In this document: one piece after another, positions 35,722 to 44,963 of the stretch
Position numbering within the stretch: the first letter of the stretch is position 1
Layout of the letters: every line of letters begins with the position of its first letter
NCBI RefSeq assembly: GCF_000246855.1
Contig: NC_016609.1
Span: 4,712,001 to 4,776,000, forward strand
Source of the DNA: Niastella koreensis GR20-10
GTDB lineage: Bacteria > Bacteroidota > Bacteroidia > Chitinophagales > Chitinophagaceae
Length of the DNA: 64,000 nucleotides
Direction of reading: 5' to 3'
The notes under the pieces: generated by a model
Database searches by the model: none
What the model saw: only the letters and a program-made list of their open reading frames with translations
What the model was told of the DNA's origin: nothing
Program-made: the position numbers and the translations under genes

Positions 35722-36489
35722 TTAGGGGCGAAGCAGTGACAAGCCACCATCCATCAACAAACAACTTCCGGTAAGATGCCTGTTGGCATCGGCGCAGATC
35801 CAAAGGATCTGTGCCGCTACTTCATACGCTTCTATTAATCGTTGCAACGGCACTTTTAGCTTCGCAGTTTCTGCGAGATCAGCACGCTGGTCCCACACTT
35901 CTTTACTCAATCCCGCATTTACATAACCGGGGGCAATTTCATTCACCCGAATATCCTGTGCGGCAAATTCCAGCGCCATACACTTACACAACATCCGCAT
36001 CCCGGCTTTGGCCACACTATAAGCGGGAATGTAAGGATGAACGGCATGCGCTGCCCAGCTGCCCAGGAAAACAATATTTCCTTTTATGTGATGCTTTGAA
36101 AAATAAATGGCCGCCTGTTGCGCCAGAAAGAAAGCGCCATTCAGGTTCACCTGAATTTCGGCCTGCCATGCTGCGGCTGAAATGTCGGCAATGGATTGCA
36201 TGGTAACCGTGGCCGCATTTACCACAGCCACGTCTATCCGCCCCCAGCTTAAATGAACTGCATTCACCCATTCGCTTACCGCTGCCGCAACTGCAATATC
36301 AACCTGGTTATATAAAAACGTGATATTCTCCCTTTGTAATAACTCTAATTTACCGTTGGCATCCGCCGGCATTCTGATATCAGACAAAGCGATCTTCGCG
36401 CCTTCCCTGCCAAATGCCAGCGCCGTGGCCAGGGCAATATCGCCCAGGCCACCACTGATCAATACTACTTTATTTTCCCAGGGTTTCAT
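35722..36489 (-). CDS. SDR-family oxidoreductase
   Basis: A 255-aa short-chain dehydrogenase: SGGLGDIA cofactor loop near residues 11-18 (Gly-rich, variant of TGxxxGIG), VAVVNAATVTM, FLGSWAA (catalytic Ser at the family position), and AYSVAKAGMRML with the Tyr-xxx-Lys pair. The Rossmann loop has GGLGDIALATA in place of the usual GxGIG. It probably oxidises or reduces a hydroxyl of a sugar acid intermediate. It lies between the dehydratase and ceramidase-like genes with 15-nt gaps. Confidence 0.88.
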   Translation of the reverse strand: MKPWENKVVLISGGLGDIALATALAFGREGAKIALSDIRMPADANGKLELLQRENITFLYNQVDIAVAAAVSEWVNAVHLSWGRIDVAVVNAATVTMQSIADISAAAWQAEIQVNLNGAFFLAQQAAIYFSKHHIKGNIVFLGSWAAHAVHPYIPAYSVAKAGMRMLCKCMALEFAAQDIRVNEIAPGYVNAGLSKEVWDQRADLAETAKLKVPLQRLIEAYEVAAQILWICADANRHLTGSCLLMDGGLSLLRP

Positions 36490-36504
36490 TGTAGTTAGTT
36501 TAAC

Positions 36505-37683
36505 TTACCAATCGCCTATGCTGCCATCTTTATAAAATACCCGTTGCAATACTTCCTGCTGGAACGGATGTTTTTTGATCTCTTTTTCATCGATCTCGAT
36601 CCCCAGGCCTGGTTTTTTGTTTGGATAAACGATCCGGCCTTTGGGTTCTACCGTAAACCCTTCCGATACAATATCACTCCGCCAGGGCACATCACTGTGC
36701 ACACTTTCGCAAATAATATATGACGGCGTGGCAAAGCCTAATTCAATAGATGCCGCTGTGCTTACCGGTCCCTGCGGATTATGCGGCGCCATGGCCACGC
36801 GATAGGCTTCGGCCAATGCACCGATCTTGCGCGCTTCAGACAAACCTCCGCAATGCGTAATATCGGGTTGAATTACACTAACCGCACGTTTTTCCAGCAA
36901 CTCCCTGAATGCATGTACACCTACCAGCCGCTCGCCGGTCGCAATCGGCGTTTTTACCGCCCGTTGTATCAGGGCAATATCTTCCATGGATTCAGGCCAG
37001 CAGGGTTCTTCAAAAAAATATAAACCGTACGGTTCAAGCGCCTGCGCAAACAGCATGCCCATGCGGGGCGAAGGACGCGCATGACAGTCAACCATAATAT
37101 CTATCTGATCGCCTACCGCTTCCCGCATAGCTTTTACACAGGCTTCGGCATGTTTCACCGGCATCAGTCCTTCTATGGGCATAGTGGGCGGCACCGCCAT
37201 CGATTTAAACGCCGTAAACCCTTCTTCAACCGCCTGTAAAGCCAGCTCGCCAAACCGTTTGGCATCGGAGGTATCGGTTTCATAAAAGTCTTCCATTTTA
37301 CCACCACCAAGGTGACAATACAACCGGATATAATCCCTTACCCGGCCGCCCCATAATTCATGACAGGGCACACCATGTATTTTACCAAGAATATCCCACA
37401 GGGCAATATCGATACCACTGATAGCGGTACCGCGCACGACACCGTTTCCATGCCAGAAATGCTGCCGGTACATCATTTGCCATAAGTATTCAATCCGGCG
37501 GGGATCTTCGCCTATCAGTAAAGTCTCGATGTCTTTTATAGCACCCACCACGGCCTGGGTGTGCCATTCGAGCGTTGCTTCGCCCCAGCCATACAACCCA
37601 GGCTGGTCGGTAATAATTTTTACAAAGATCCAGTTACGCATGCGTGCGTGACAAACATGTGTTTCTATTGCTGTTATTTTCAT
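36505..37683 (-). CDS. Enolase-superfamily sugar-acid dehydratase, D-galactonate-dehydratase-like
   Basis: The ATG at 37683 (MKITAIE) gives 392 aa; the longer frame begins at TTG. Metal ligands Asp199, Glu225 and Glu251, plus His201 (VDCHARPS) and His301 (APHNPQGPV), fall at the same spacings as D-galactonate dehydratase (DgoD/GalD). [28 protein letters not shown] is the typical subgroup sequence. It dehydrates an aldonate to a 2-keto-3-deoxy acid. The true substrate may differ (galactonate, gluconate or a product of the lyase pathway). A DapA-family aldolase gene that could cleave the product lies at 54-55 kb in a co-regulated operon. Confidence 0.88.
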   Translation of the reverse strand: MKITAIETHVCHARMRNWIFVKIITDQPGLYGWGEATLEWHTQAVVGAIKDIETLLIGEDPRRIEYLWQMMYRQHFWHGNGVVRGTAISGIDIALWDILGKIHGVPCHELWGGRVRDYIRLYCHLGGGKMEDFYETDTSDAKRFGELALQAVEEGFTAFKSMAVPPTMPIEGLMPVKHAEACVKAMREAVGDQIDIMVDCHARPSPRMGMLFAQALEPYGLYFFEEPCWPESMEDIALIQRAVKTPIATGERLVGVHAFRELLEKRAVSVIQPDITHCGGLSEARKIGALAEAYRVAMAPHNPQGPVSTAASIELGFATPSYIICESVHSDVPWRSDIVSEGFTVEPKGRIVYPNKKPGLGIEIDEKEIKKHPFQQEVLQRVFYKDGSIGDW

Positions 37684-37696
37684 TGCCCGCAATTAA

Positions 37697-39019
37697 CTAT
37701 AATGATTTAACTATTTTGCTGGTTACTTCCAGTGTTTTTTCAATATCTGCCTTTGTGTGCGCAAATGAAATGCTACCCTGCTTAATAGGTAAAGGGAAAT
37801 GGTATACCCCATTCTCGATCAGCGCCCGGCGGTACTTTTTATCCAACTCAAAATTGTGATGCAACAACACATCATGAAAGTCAACCGGCTGATGGTCCAT
37901 AAAATATACACAAAATGCAGAACCTATCCGTGCTATATGGAAAGGTACGCCTAAAGCGGGCAATATTTCTTTCAAACCCTTTTCCATTTGTTCGCCCAAT
38001 GCATACACATGCTCGTATACTTTAAACTCCGGTGAAGCCAGCTTTTGCAAGGTGGCAATACCGGCGGCGATGGTAAGCGGGAAGGCGTTATAGGTGCCTG
38101 CGATCAACACGCGTTTTGCTTTATCGGAGTGTACAAAATAGTCCATGTATTTCTTTTTACCACCTATTACGCCCAGGGGATAGCCATTGGCAACTGCCTT
38201 ACCAAAAGTAGCCAGGTCGGGTTGTACGCCGCAGATGGACTGATAACCAGCCAGCGCATGACGGAAACCGGTTTTCACTTCATCAAACACCAGCAGGAAA
38301 CCATTTTCATCGGCCAGTTTGCGCAACCCTTCGAGGTAACCGGCTTTGGGCTGAACAATCCCGATATTCTGCAGTACAGGTTCCAGGATGATGCAGGCTA
38401 CGGGATAGCGTTTTATTACATATTCAACAGAAGCCAGGTCGTTGTAATTCACCACATGCACCAACGACTTGTGTGCTGCAGGAATACCCGCCGAAGTAGT
38501 ATCGTAAGGATATTCCCCGGGGCTTACGCGGGGGCCAATATCTTCCAGCGTACTGATCACATTACAGCTCACATCATTGTGCCAGCCATTGTAACCGCCC
38601 TGCATTACGATCACATGATCGCGGCCGGTTACAGACCGGGCAATACGGATGGCGTGATAGGTAGCTTCAGATCCGGTTGTGGTGATCTGAATCTTTTCAA
38701 TAGTAGGTACATATTTGCAAAACAGGGCAGCAAAGGTCCCTTCCAGCTCCGTGGGGCCGGCGCCCATCAACACAGCATTAGAAGCGAGTGAATTTGCTAC
38801 GGCTTTATTTATATCAGCATCGTTGTGACCAAGGAAAGAGGCGGCAAAACCTGCCTGGTAATCGATATATTCATTACCATCCATATCATACACCCGGCTT
38901 CCAACTCCCCGTGTGAAACAAATATTAGGGTCAGATTTTCTGTTAAGGGAAACTACTCCGCCAGGTATCCATGCTTCATTTTTTTGGACCAATTCTGCAG
39001 ATCCGCTCCATTTACTCAT
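37697..39019 (-). CDS. Class III PLP aminotransferase/aminomutase (glutamate-1-semialdehyde aminomutase-like)
   Basis: A 440-aa PLP enzyme. Cofactor residues: GSEAT near 116-120, DEVKTGFR at 246-253, and the Schiff-base lysine Lys274 in LATFGKAVANGYPLG. Overall it resembles HemL. Its place at the head of a sugar-acid operon, rather than near tetrapyrrole genes, argues for a catabolic aminotransferase or aminomutase acting on an amino sugar derivative. It is 13 nt upstream of the dehydratase gene. The 195 nt before it are a heptamer repeat island, so it may have its own promoter or be read from the upstream operon. Confidence 0.85.
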   Translation of the reverse strand: MSKWSGSAELVQKNEAWIPGGVVSLNRKSDPNICFTRGVGSRVYDMDGNEYIDYQAGFAASFLGHNDADINKAVANSLASNAVLMGAGPTELEGTFAALFCKYVPTIEKIQITTTGSEATYHAIRIARSVTGRDHVIVMQGGYNGWHNDVSCNVISTLEDIGPRVSPGEYPYDTTSAGIPAAHKSLVHVVNYNDLASVEYVIKRYPVACIILEPVLQNIGIVQPKAGYLEGLRKLADENGFLLVFDEVKTGFRHALAGYQSICGVQPDLATFGKAVANGYPLGVIGGKKKYMDYFVHSDKAKRVLIAGTYNAFPLTIAAGIATLQKLASPEFKVYEHVYALGEQMEKGLKEILPALGVPFHIARIGSAFCVYFMDHQPVDFHDVLLHHNFELDKKYRRALIENGVYHFPLPIKQGSISFAHTKADIEKTLEVTSKIVKSL

Positions 39020-39061
39020 ATTCTATTGTTGATTTAGTTAATAATTTGAAGACCGCCGAAC

Positions 39062-39238
39062 GCTGAAGGCTTAACGCTTAACGCCTGCCCGCAATAGCTC
39101 AACATTCTTTACTATTTGCCATCTGCGTTCGGCGTTTAGCTGTATTTGTATTTGCTTTCGGCTTTAAGTTTTTAGCTTTCAGCTGTATTTGTATTCGCGT
39201 TAAGCGTTCAGTCTTTAGTCTTTAGCCTTCAGCCTTAG
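39062..39238. repeat. Heptamer-periodic inverted repeat island
   Basis: The 195-nt gap between the aminotransferase and dehydrogenase genes is filled by 7-nt units. The left block runs from 39062 (GCTGAAG, GCTTAAC, GCTTAAC, GCCTGCC). The right block from 39199 reads GTTAAGC, GTTCAGT, CTTTAGT, CTTTAGC, CTTCAGC. The two blocks are inverse complements (GCTGAAGGC and CGCTTAACGC occur in both), apart from two extra heptamers. Between them lies a direct repeat AGCTGTATTTGTATT (39139 and 39181). The right block overlaps the last codons and stop of the downstream gene. Confidence 0.75.
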
Positions 39239-40771
39239 TTCTTTCAATTCTGCCAGGTACAGCGGTTTGTCTTTTACCAGTTGGGTTTTCATGAAATTCA
39301 ACAGGTCCAGCATTTGTTCGTCTGTTAAGAAAGAGAACGCGGGCATGCTTTGCGAATAGGTTGCGCCCATTATTTTCTGATCGCCGTTCCGGCCATGGGT
39401 TAAGATGTTGACCAGTTTTTCGCTGTTCAGCAGGGTGGGATTGTTCTTCAGCGGCGGGAAGTTTCCGGCCAGTCCTTCCCCACCCGGTTTATGACAACCT
39501 GAACAATAGTTCAAAAAGAGCTCCCTGCCTTTATCGCCGGTTGCTGCTTCCGCTTTCGTGTGCGCTTCTTTTAGTTGTGATTTGTCTATATCATTACTAT
39601 TGGCCGCAGTTATTTTCAGAATATGATCATCGCCCGGTTTGGGATAACCGGCTGAAGGGTTCCAGTCGCGGTTACTGGTGCCTAGATACACCTGCCCTTT
39701 GTCATCTACACAAATGGAACGAAGCCGTCCCCAGGTGTTTTTAAAATAAATATCATGACCGGTAACCTTCCTGCCGCTTTCATCGAGATGTATTGCATAG
39801 AGCGCGCTTCCTTTCAAGGTAACCAGTAACAAACTGTTTTGAAAATCTTTGATGGGGCCTTTGCCATAATAAACAATAGCGGCTGGTGCAATGGTGGGTG
39901 TCCAGCTGATCATAGGCTCGGTCACCGTCAGCTTTAAAGAGTCAACCTTGTGTTTTTCTTCAGGCATATCCAGCTTGCCTTCCACCACCGGCCAGCCATA
40001 GTTGCGGGATGGTTCAATCAGGTTCACTTCATCATCCAGGGCATCGCCATGTTCCGAGGCATACAACAAACCATTTTCACCAAAACAGATCCCCTGCTGG
40101 TTACGGTGCCCATACGACCACACATAAGAATTTTTAAAGGGGTTACTGGCCGGCACCGTACCATCCTTCATCAGGTGCAATACTTTTCCATTTAGTGACT
40201 TCAGGTCCTGCGCCACCATAAAGCCAGAGATATCGCCGGTAGTTACATACAGATCGTTCTTATTACCTATCAATACCCTTGAGCCGTTGTGACCGGTATT
40301 GGCCATCCATTGCAGCATGGTTGTTGGCTGCCCCAGGGTATCCTGTTGCGCATCGTAGGTATAGCGCACCAGTTTGGTCACCAGTACCGAGCTATCGAGT
40401 TTGGTGGTGTCGGTACGCTGGTTAAAAACCAGGTACACGTGTATGGAGTCGCCGCTGTGATCAACAGCCATTCCCAGGGCGCCCATGGTTCTTAAGCGGA
40501 ACACATCCGCCACCGTAAGCACTTTATGGGTAGCACCTGTTTCCAGGTTTGTTCGCCAGATCTCTCCTTTTTGCAGACTGTACCAAATAGACCCATTGTC
40601 GTATTTTATTTCCCAGGGCACATCGAGTTTATCCTGGATGGAAGTAACCTTTACCGGTTGCTCCCTCAACTGGTAATAACCAATCAGGGTTTCCTTTTTA
40701 CTTTCCTGTTTACAGGAAAAGAAAGGAAACAATAAAACAATTAAGGCACACCAGGATCTTGTCAGTTTCAT
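39215..40771 (-). CDS. PQQ-type sugar dehydrogenase fused to cytochrome c, lipoprotein
   Basis: A 518-aa lipoprotein (lipobox FFSCKQ). Residues about 35-400 form a GSDH-type six-bladed propeller (VTSIQDKLDVPWEIKYDNGSIWYS, YGHRNQQGICFGENGLLYASEHGDALDDEVNLI, KTWGRLRSICVDDKGQVYLGTSNRDW). The C-terminal 107 residues carry a class I cytochrome c domain with CSGCH at 423-427 and a likely axial Met476 (SQSMPAF). Predicted to oxidise a sugar or aldose with PQQ in the periplasm and pass electrons to the attached haem. It is 7 nt after the lyase gene. The final codons (LRLKAKD) and stop are encoded by the heptamer repeat island. Confidence 0.9.
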   Translation of the reverse strand: MKLTRSWCALIVLLFPFFSCKQESKKETLIGYYQLREQPVKVTSIQDKLDVPWEIKYDNGSIWYSLQKGEIWRTNLETGATHKVLTVADVFRLRTMGALGMAVDHSGDSIHVYLVFNQRTDTTKLDSSVLVTKLVRYTYDAQQDTLGQPTTMLQWMANTGHNGSRVLIGNKNDLYVTTGDISGFMVAQDLKSLNGKVLHLMKDGTVPASNPFKNSYVWSYGHRNQQGICFGENGLLYASEHGDALDDEVNLIEPSRNYGWPVVEGKLDMPEEKHKVDSLKLTVTEPMISWTPTIAPAAIVYYGKGPIKDFQNSLLLVTLKGSALYAIHLDESGRKVTGHDIYFKNTWGRLRSICVDDKGQVYLGTSNRDWNPSAGYPKPGDDHILKITAANSNDIDKSQLKEAHTKAEAATGDKGRELFLNYCSGCHKPGGEGLAGNFPPLKNNPTLLNSEKLVNILTHGRNGDQKIMGATYSQSMPAFSFLTDEQMLDLLNFMKTQLVKDKPLYLAELKELRLKAKD

Positions 40772-40778
40772 AATTTGT

Positions 40779-43493
40779 CTATTTCAGAATATAAGGAAGG
40801 CCGTTAGGCGCCGACCAATAAGCGCCATTAGGATCTCTGCCGGGCAACAGTTCGTAACTGCCTTCAGGCAGGTGTACCTGTAAAGTGTTCTTACCCGGAC
40901 GCACATAATAATTGGTATTGGCTGTTTCGCCTTTTTTCCGCACATGCCAGAAGCCTTCTTTCAACCCGGTTGCTACCAGGTTGTATGTACCTGCAGGAAT
41001 ATCGATAGTAACTGTTTCGTTGATCGATTCCCCGGCGCTCAGCACCTGTACTATATCAGCCACGCGCACTTCATAATAACCGGCCTGTTCTTTAAAATAA
41101 ACCGGCAGACGCTGCGCCGTATCGGTGGTCATTTGAAAAACAGTAAGGAATTTATTCCGGCCAGTTTTTTCGCGGGGCGAGATCATAATGCGGTATGCCC
41201 TGCTTTCCGCCTTTGACGTGTCGGTGGGATAGTAAGTACCAAACACACTCCGCGAGCTATCACCGCCCTTTATCTGCAGCACTCTCTCTGCAGGTGCGGG
41301 CAGCAACATGTCAACAGCTGTATACCCGGTTATCCCTGCCACTTTACTTTGTAAAAAGAGGGTTGAACCAGAAGTTGCCGGCTGGTTATATGCATTTATC
41401 TGCCAGTATTTTTCTATTCCAGGTGTTGCCGTTTCCATATCATCGGCAATGATCATTACGGCCGGCACAACCGCATTATTGGTATTCAAAAAACAAAAAC
41501 TGCGGGTATAGCGGCTCATCTTTGCCGAATAGGCGGGTGTAAGGTCTGCCTTCCAGTAACTGTACAACGGTGTTTTTGCAGATGGTCCTGCATCGGCAGA
41601 CAGCACCGCACCGAGGTTAAACCAGGGATCGGTTATTGTTTGTTCGGGACTTACGGGAAAACGCTGACTAAAGCGGGCGCCCCCATCATTGGTCTTTGTG
41701 CGGTAATATAATTTTTCGGCTGGATCATATGCCAGCATCATACTGTGCGCAACCGATCGTTTATTGAAGTTGAAATCATACGGCGAACCATAACCCAGGT
41801 ACAGACCAATATCGCCAAACTGCATGCCGTGGTAATATAGTTGGATGGCGCCGGCATCGGGATGCTGGTGATTGCCAAACCCATAACCACCGCCTTTTAT
41901 CTCGGCCACTACATCATTGCTCTCAGGCGTATTGTTCCAACCAGTACGGGCCACCATGCCACCGAGTACTTGTCCAAAATCTTTTGTAAGCGGTAATGCA
42001 GTGGGTTGTGGTATTGCTTTAATCGACGGATCGTTCAGCAACAAATACAACACAGGATCATCGGGCAAACCGCCCTCCCGTTCAAACTCGCCTTTTATCA
42101 AGGGATCCTTTGAATATGCATAGCACAGCAACATGGTTTGGGGTTGCTTCCAGTAACTGTTGGCGCCATTGCCTTTTTTATTACTGAACATATCGCCATC
42201 GCGCAGCATATAGCCATCAGGCGTACGCATGTACAGCCAGTAGTACGGCAGGTTCTTTATATTATCGGGGTATACTTTTTCGCCCAGCATACGATAGAAA
42301 AGCATAGCGCCATGCATTTCCCAGCCAAAGCGGTAAGCGCCATAATCGATGCCCTGGTTATGCCGCGGGCTTTGGTATTCAAACGCGCGCATGGGTACCA
42401 GTTGCTCCAGCAACGCATATGAGGTGTAGCGATAGGGCAATGTATCTTCATTATATACCGCAATGCTCATGGCCAGCAGATCGCGGCTCACCTGCGCTTC
42501 ATTGGCATGACCGTTTATAATAGGATCAACAAAAGGGGGCCAGCCAATTTCCATATCACGGGAAAGGCGCATAAAATGCTGATGGAAATAATCTTTCTGT
42601 GCAGGGGTAAGCAGGTCATAACACCAGTCGTACACCAACGCGCCGGTATAAATGGCGCGGCCAACTTCGCGGGTAATATCACCGTAGGTAACATTACCGA
42701 ATTCCAATACACCAAAATATTTGTACAGCAAACTCACCGCTTCCTGGCCAATACGGTTTTCATGGCTAACCAGGTAATAAAATGCCTTGGAGCGGATGAT
42801 ATTTTCCAGTTGTTCGTTGTAAAAGATCTCTTTGGTGGTATCAGGCGTAAAGGGGTAATCGGTCAGGGCTGTTTGTTGCACCTTGTTCCACGCGGTATTG
42901 TTTTCTGCGGCCTGTATTCTTTCTTTCAACACCGGCAAAAAGGCGGGTGTTACCCATAACCGGGGATGCGCTGCCGGCGGGGTCACCGACGGAACATAGC
43001 CGGTCATTCCCGCTGGTAATTCGGGTGCTTCGTATTTTTTATAAGTAATGGAAACCAGCTTTACCGCTGCGGGCAACCCAATCTTCAAGGTCTTTTTCTT
43101 AGCGGTAAGATCGAACTTCCCTACGTACTGATTACCCTTTGCATAATTATCATATACAATTCTGCTGGTAACGCGGCTGTTGTTCCATTGCCATTGCATG
43201 CGGAAGGTGCTAACCGGGTTCCCTTCATTTTTTCCGGTGAGCGTGGCGGCACTAAAGAATTCATAGGTCCCTTCTTCCAGCTGATCGAACGACAGCGTAA
43301 TCGTACTGTCTTTACGGGATACCGGTTTCCCTTTCGCCTTATCCACATCCACCGTTGTGCGGTTATCCTGTTTTTGAAAACCTGGCTGGCCGGCTGCTGA
43401 TAGCACCAGCAGCAACGACCAACTCAGGCAGGTTACAACGCTCAAACGGGAAGTGCAAAAAATTTGATCCAGGTACTTACGCCCCATAATCAT
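40779..43493 (-). CDS. Heparinase II/III-type polysaccharide lyase, exported (904 aa)
   Basis: Signal peptide (LSWSLLLVLSAAGQ), an N-terminal beta domain (about 45-155), an alpha-toroid (about 175-500) and a C-terminal beta-sandwich (heparinase II/III-like, from about 505). Candidate catalytic and binding residues are His329 (INGHANEAQ), Tyr384 (GIDYGAYRFG) and the conserved GNHQHPDAG at 540-548. The fold cleaves uronic-acid-containing glycans by beta-elimination. It resembles PL12/PL15/PL21-type enzymes, but the substrate cannot be fixed. It follows susCD (14 nt), so it degrades the polysaccharide captured by that pair. Confidence 0.82.
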   Translation of the reverse strand: MIMGRKYLDQIFCTSRLSVVTCLSWSLLLVLSAAGQPGFQKQDNRTTVDVDKAKGKPVSRKDSTITLSFDQLEEGTYEFFSAATLTGKNEGNPVSTFRMQWQWNNSRVTSRIVYDNYAKGNQYVGKFDLTAKKKTLKIGLPAAVKLVSITYKKYEAPELPAGMTGYVPSVTPPAAHPRLWVTPAFLPVLKERIQAAENNTAWNKVQQTALTDYPFTPDTTKEIFYNEQLENIIRSKAFYYLVSHENRIGQEAVSLLYKYFGVLEFGNVTYGDITREVGRAIYTGALVYDWCYDLLTPAQKDYFHQHFMRLSRDMEIGWPPFVDPIINGHANEAQVSRDLLAMSIAVYNEDTLPYRYTSYALLEQLVPMRAFEYQSPRHNQGIDYGAYRFGWEMHGAMLFYRMLGEKVYPDNIKNLPYYWLYMRTPDGYMLRDGDMFSNKKGNGANSYWKQPQTMLLCYAYSKDPLIKGEFEREGGLPDDPVLYLLLNDPSIKAIPQPTALPLTKDFGQVLGGMVARTGWNNTPESNDVVAEIKGGGYGFGNHQHPDAGAIQLYYHGMQFGDIGLYLGYGSPYDFNFNKRSVAHSMMLAYDPAEKLYYRTKTNDGGARFSQRFPVSPEQTITDPWFNLGAVLSADAGPSAKTPLYSYWKADLTPAYSAKMSRYTRSFCFLNTNNAVVPAVMIIADDMETATPGIEKYWQINAYNQPATSGSTLFLQSKVAGITGYTAVDMLLPAPAERVLQIKGGDSSRSVFGTYYPTDTSKAESRAYRIMISPREKTGRNKFLTVFQMTTDTAQRLPVYFKEQAGYYEVRVADIVQVLSAGESINETVTIDIPAGTYNLVATGLKEGFWHVRKKGETANTNYYVRPGKNTLQVHLPEGSYELLPGRDPNGAYWSAPNGLPYILK

Positions 43494-43507
43494 GTTCCTT
43501 CTAATTA

Positions 43508-44950
43508 TTAATAATCTTTGTTCTGCTCAATATTGGGGTTCACATTCTTTTCAGATAAAGGAATGGGCTGTATGCGTCGGAAATCAGTTGTCAGCACACT
43601 GGGATAGTTGGATACCGCTTTTGCGCCCATATCCTCGCGCTTAAAATCTATATTGGTCCTTTGCAGATCGAGGTACCGGAAACCTTCAAATGCCAGCTCC
43701 CGCTGCCGCTCCCTCAGGACCACGTTTATGACATCGGTTGCGGAAAGCGCATTGGTATAACCGGTAAATGCCGGGTCGCGCTTTTTGGCCAGGGTGTTCA
43801 GGTAAGTTAACGCATTGTCAACATCGCCGCCACGGGCATAAGCTTCCGCTGCGATCAGTAATACCTCTGCATACCTAATCATTCGCATCTGGTCGCGGTC
43901 GGTGCCGGTAGCATTTTTGTATTTCTGTACTACGTAGGCCTGTTTGCCGCTGCGTAAACTATCACGGATCAACCCTCTGCGAATATCTGTGGCGGTGTAA
44001 ATATTGTACAATGAATCCGTAGCCAGCAGATCGCCAAAACCTTTGGGTGAATAGATATAGTCAAGACCTTCCACGCCATTGTTCGCAGTAGATGGATTGT
44101 TTATTTCAAAAATGCTCTCTAATTTATCGGTTCTTCCTGTTACTCCACCCCAATAAGTCTGGTAGGCGCTGTTGTCCGCCGCCAGGGTAAAACCGCCTTT
44201 GGTTATTACCTGCATCGCGGCATCACGGGCTTTATCATTCTGCCCCATAAACAGGTAGGCTCGTGCCTGCAAAGCCTTCGCTGCATATTTAGAAAGGAAG
44301 TTACTGGTGTTGCCATGCAGGGCCGGCGCATCTGACATCATGTTATAGGCGCTGTCGAGGTCGGTAATGATCTGCGTATATACTTCGCCTACGGTGTTGC
44401 GGGCCGGGTATACCAGCGGCCCGGTTATATTGGCCGATTGCAATACCAGCGGCACGCCGGGTGCATCTGCTGATGCGGTGTATGGTTTTGCAAACCAGTT
44501 CACCAGGTAGAAGTAACACAGCGCACGCGCCGTTAAACATTCACCCCGTAAATAATTCACATTGCCGGTACGGGGCAAATTGCTCCAGATGATGCGGTTT
44601 GCCTGCAAAATGCTGTAATAAGTATACCGCCACAAAGCCAGCGCTTCGGGAGATTCAGAAGTCCATACAAAGGCGCTCTGACCTAAAAAACGGCTCGAAT
44701 TGGTATTGCTTAGGTATACGTTATCACTCAACAGATCACCCATTACCTGGTAGTTGCGGCCAAAGGTGTAATAGGTTGTCATTGACCGGTACATCCCGGC
44801 TACCGCTTCCAGCATGGAAGCTTCTGAAGTAATGGCATTGTCAACCGGCAATGAGATATTAGGCGACTGATCGAGGAAACTCTTTTTGCAGGCCCCCAGT
44901 GATGCGATCAGTATCAGGGCTATAGAAAATCGGGAGATTAAGTACTTCAT
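43508..44950 (-). CDS. susD-like: SusD/RagB-family surface glycan-binding lipoprotein
   Basis: ATG 44950 (MKYLISRFSIALILIASLGAC) gives 480 aa with lipobox SLGAC. SusD features: SFLDQSPNISLPVDNAITSEASM, YLRGECLTARALCYFYLVNWFAKPYT, and the C-terminal VVLRERQRELAFEGFRYLDLQR with RIQPIPLSEKNVNPNIEQN. It is the partner of the SusC encoded 13 nt upstream. Gene order SusC-SusD-lyase defines a small polysaccharide utilisation locus. Confidence 0.94.
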   Translation of the reverse strand: MKYLISRFSIALILIASLGACKKSFLDQSPNISLPVDNAITSEASMLEAVAGMYRSMTTYYTFGRNYQVMGDLLSDNVYLSNTNSSRFLGQSAFVWTSESPEALALWRYTYYSILQANRIIWSNLPRTGNVNYLRGECLTARALCYFYLVNWFAKPYTASADAPGVPLVLQSANITGPLVYPARNTVGEVYTQIITDLDSAYNMMSDAPALHGNTSNFLSKYAAKALQARAYLFMGQNDKARDAAMQVITKGGFTLAADNSAYQTYWGGVTGRTDKLESIFEINNPSTANNGVEGLDYIYSPKGFGDLLATDSLYNIYTATDIRRGLIRDSLRSGKQAYVVQKYKNATGTDRDQMRMIRYAEVLLIAAEAYARGGDVDNALTYLNTLAKKRDPAFTGYTNALSATDVINVVLRERQRELAFEGFRYLDLQRTNIDFKREDMGAKAVSNYPSVLTTDFRRIQPIPLSEKNVNPNIEQNKDY

Positions 44951-44963
44951 GTTGAAAAAGTTT

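Noticed and set aside
38045-38791. 248-codon plus-strand open frame
   Set aside because: Fully antisense to the class III aminotransferase, whose PLP motifs are intact; the translation has no recognisable domain and is rich in residues typical of antisense frames.
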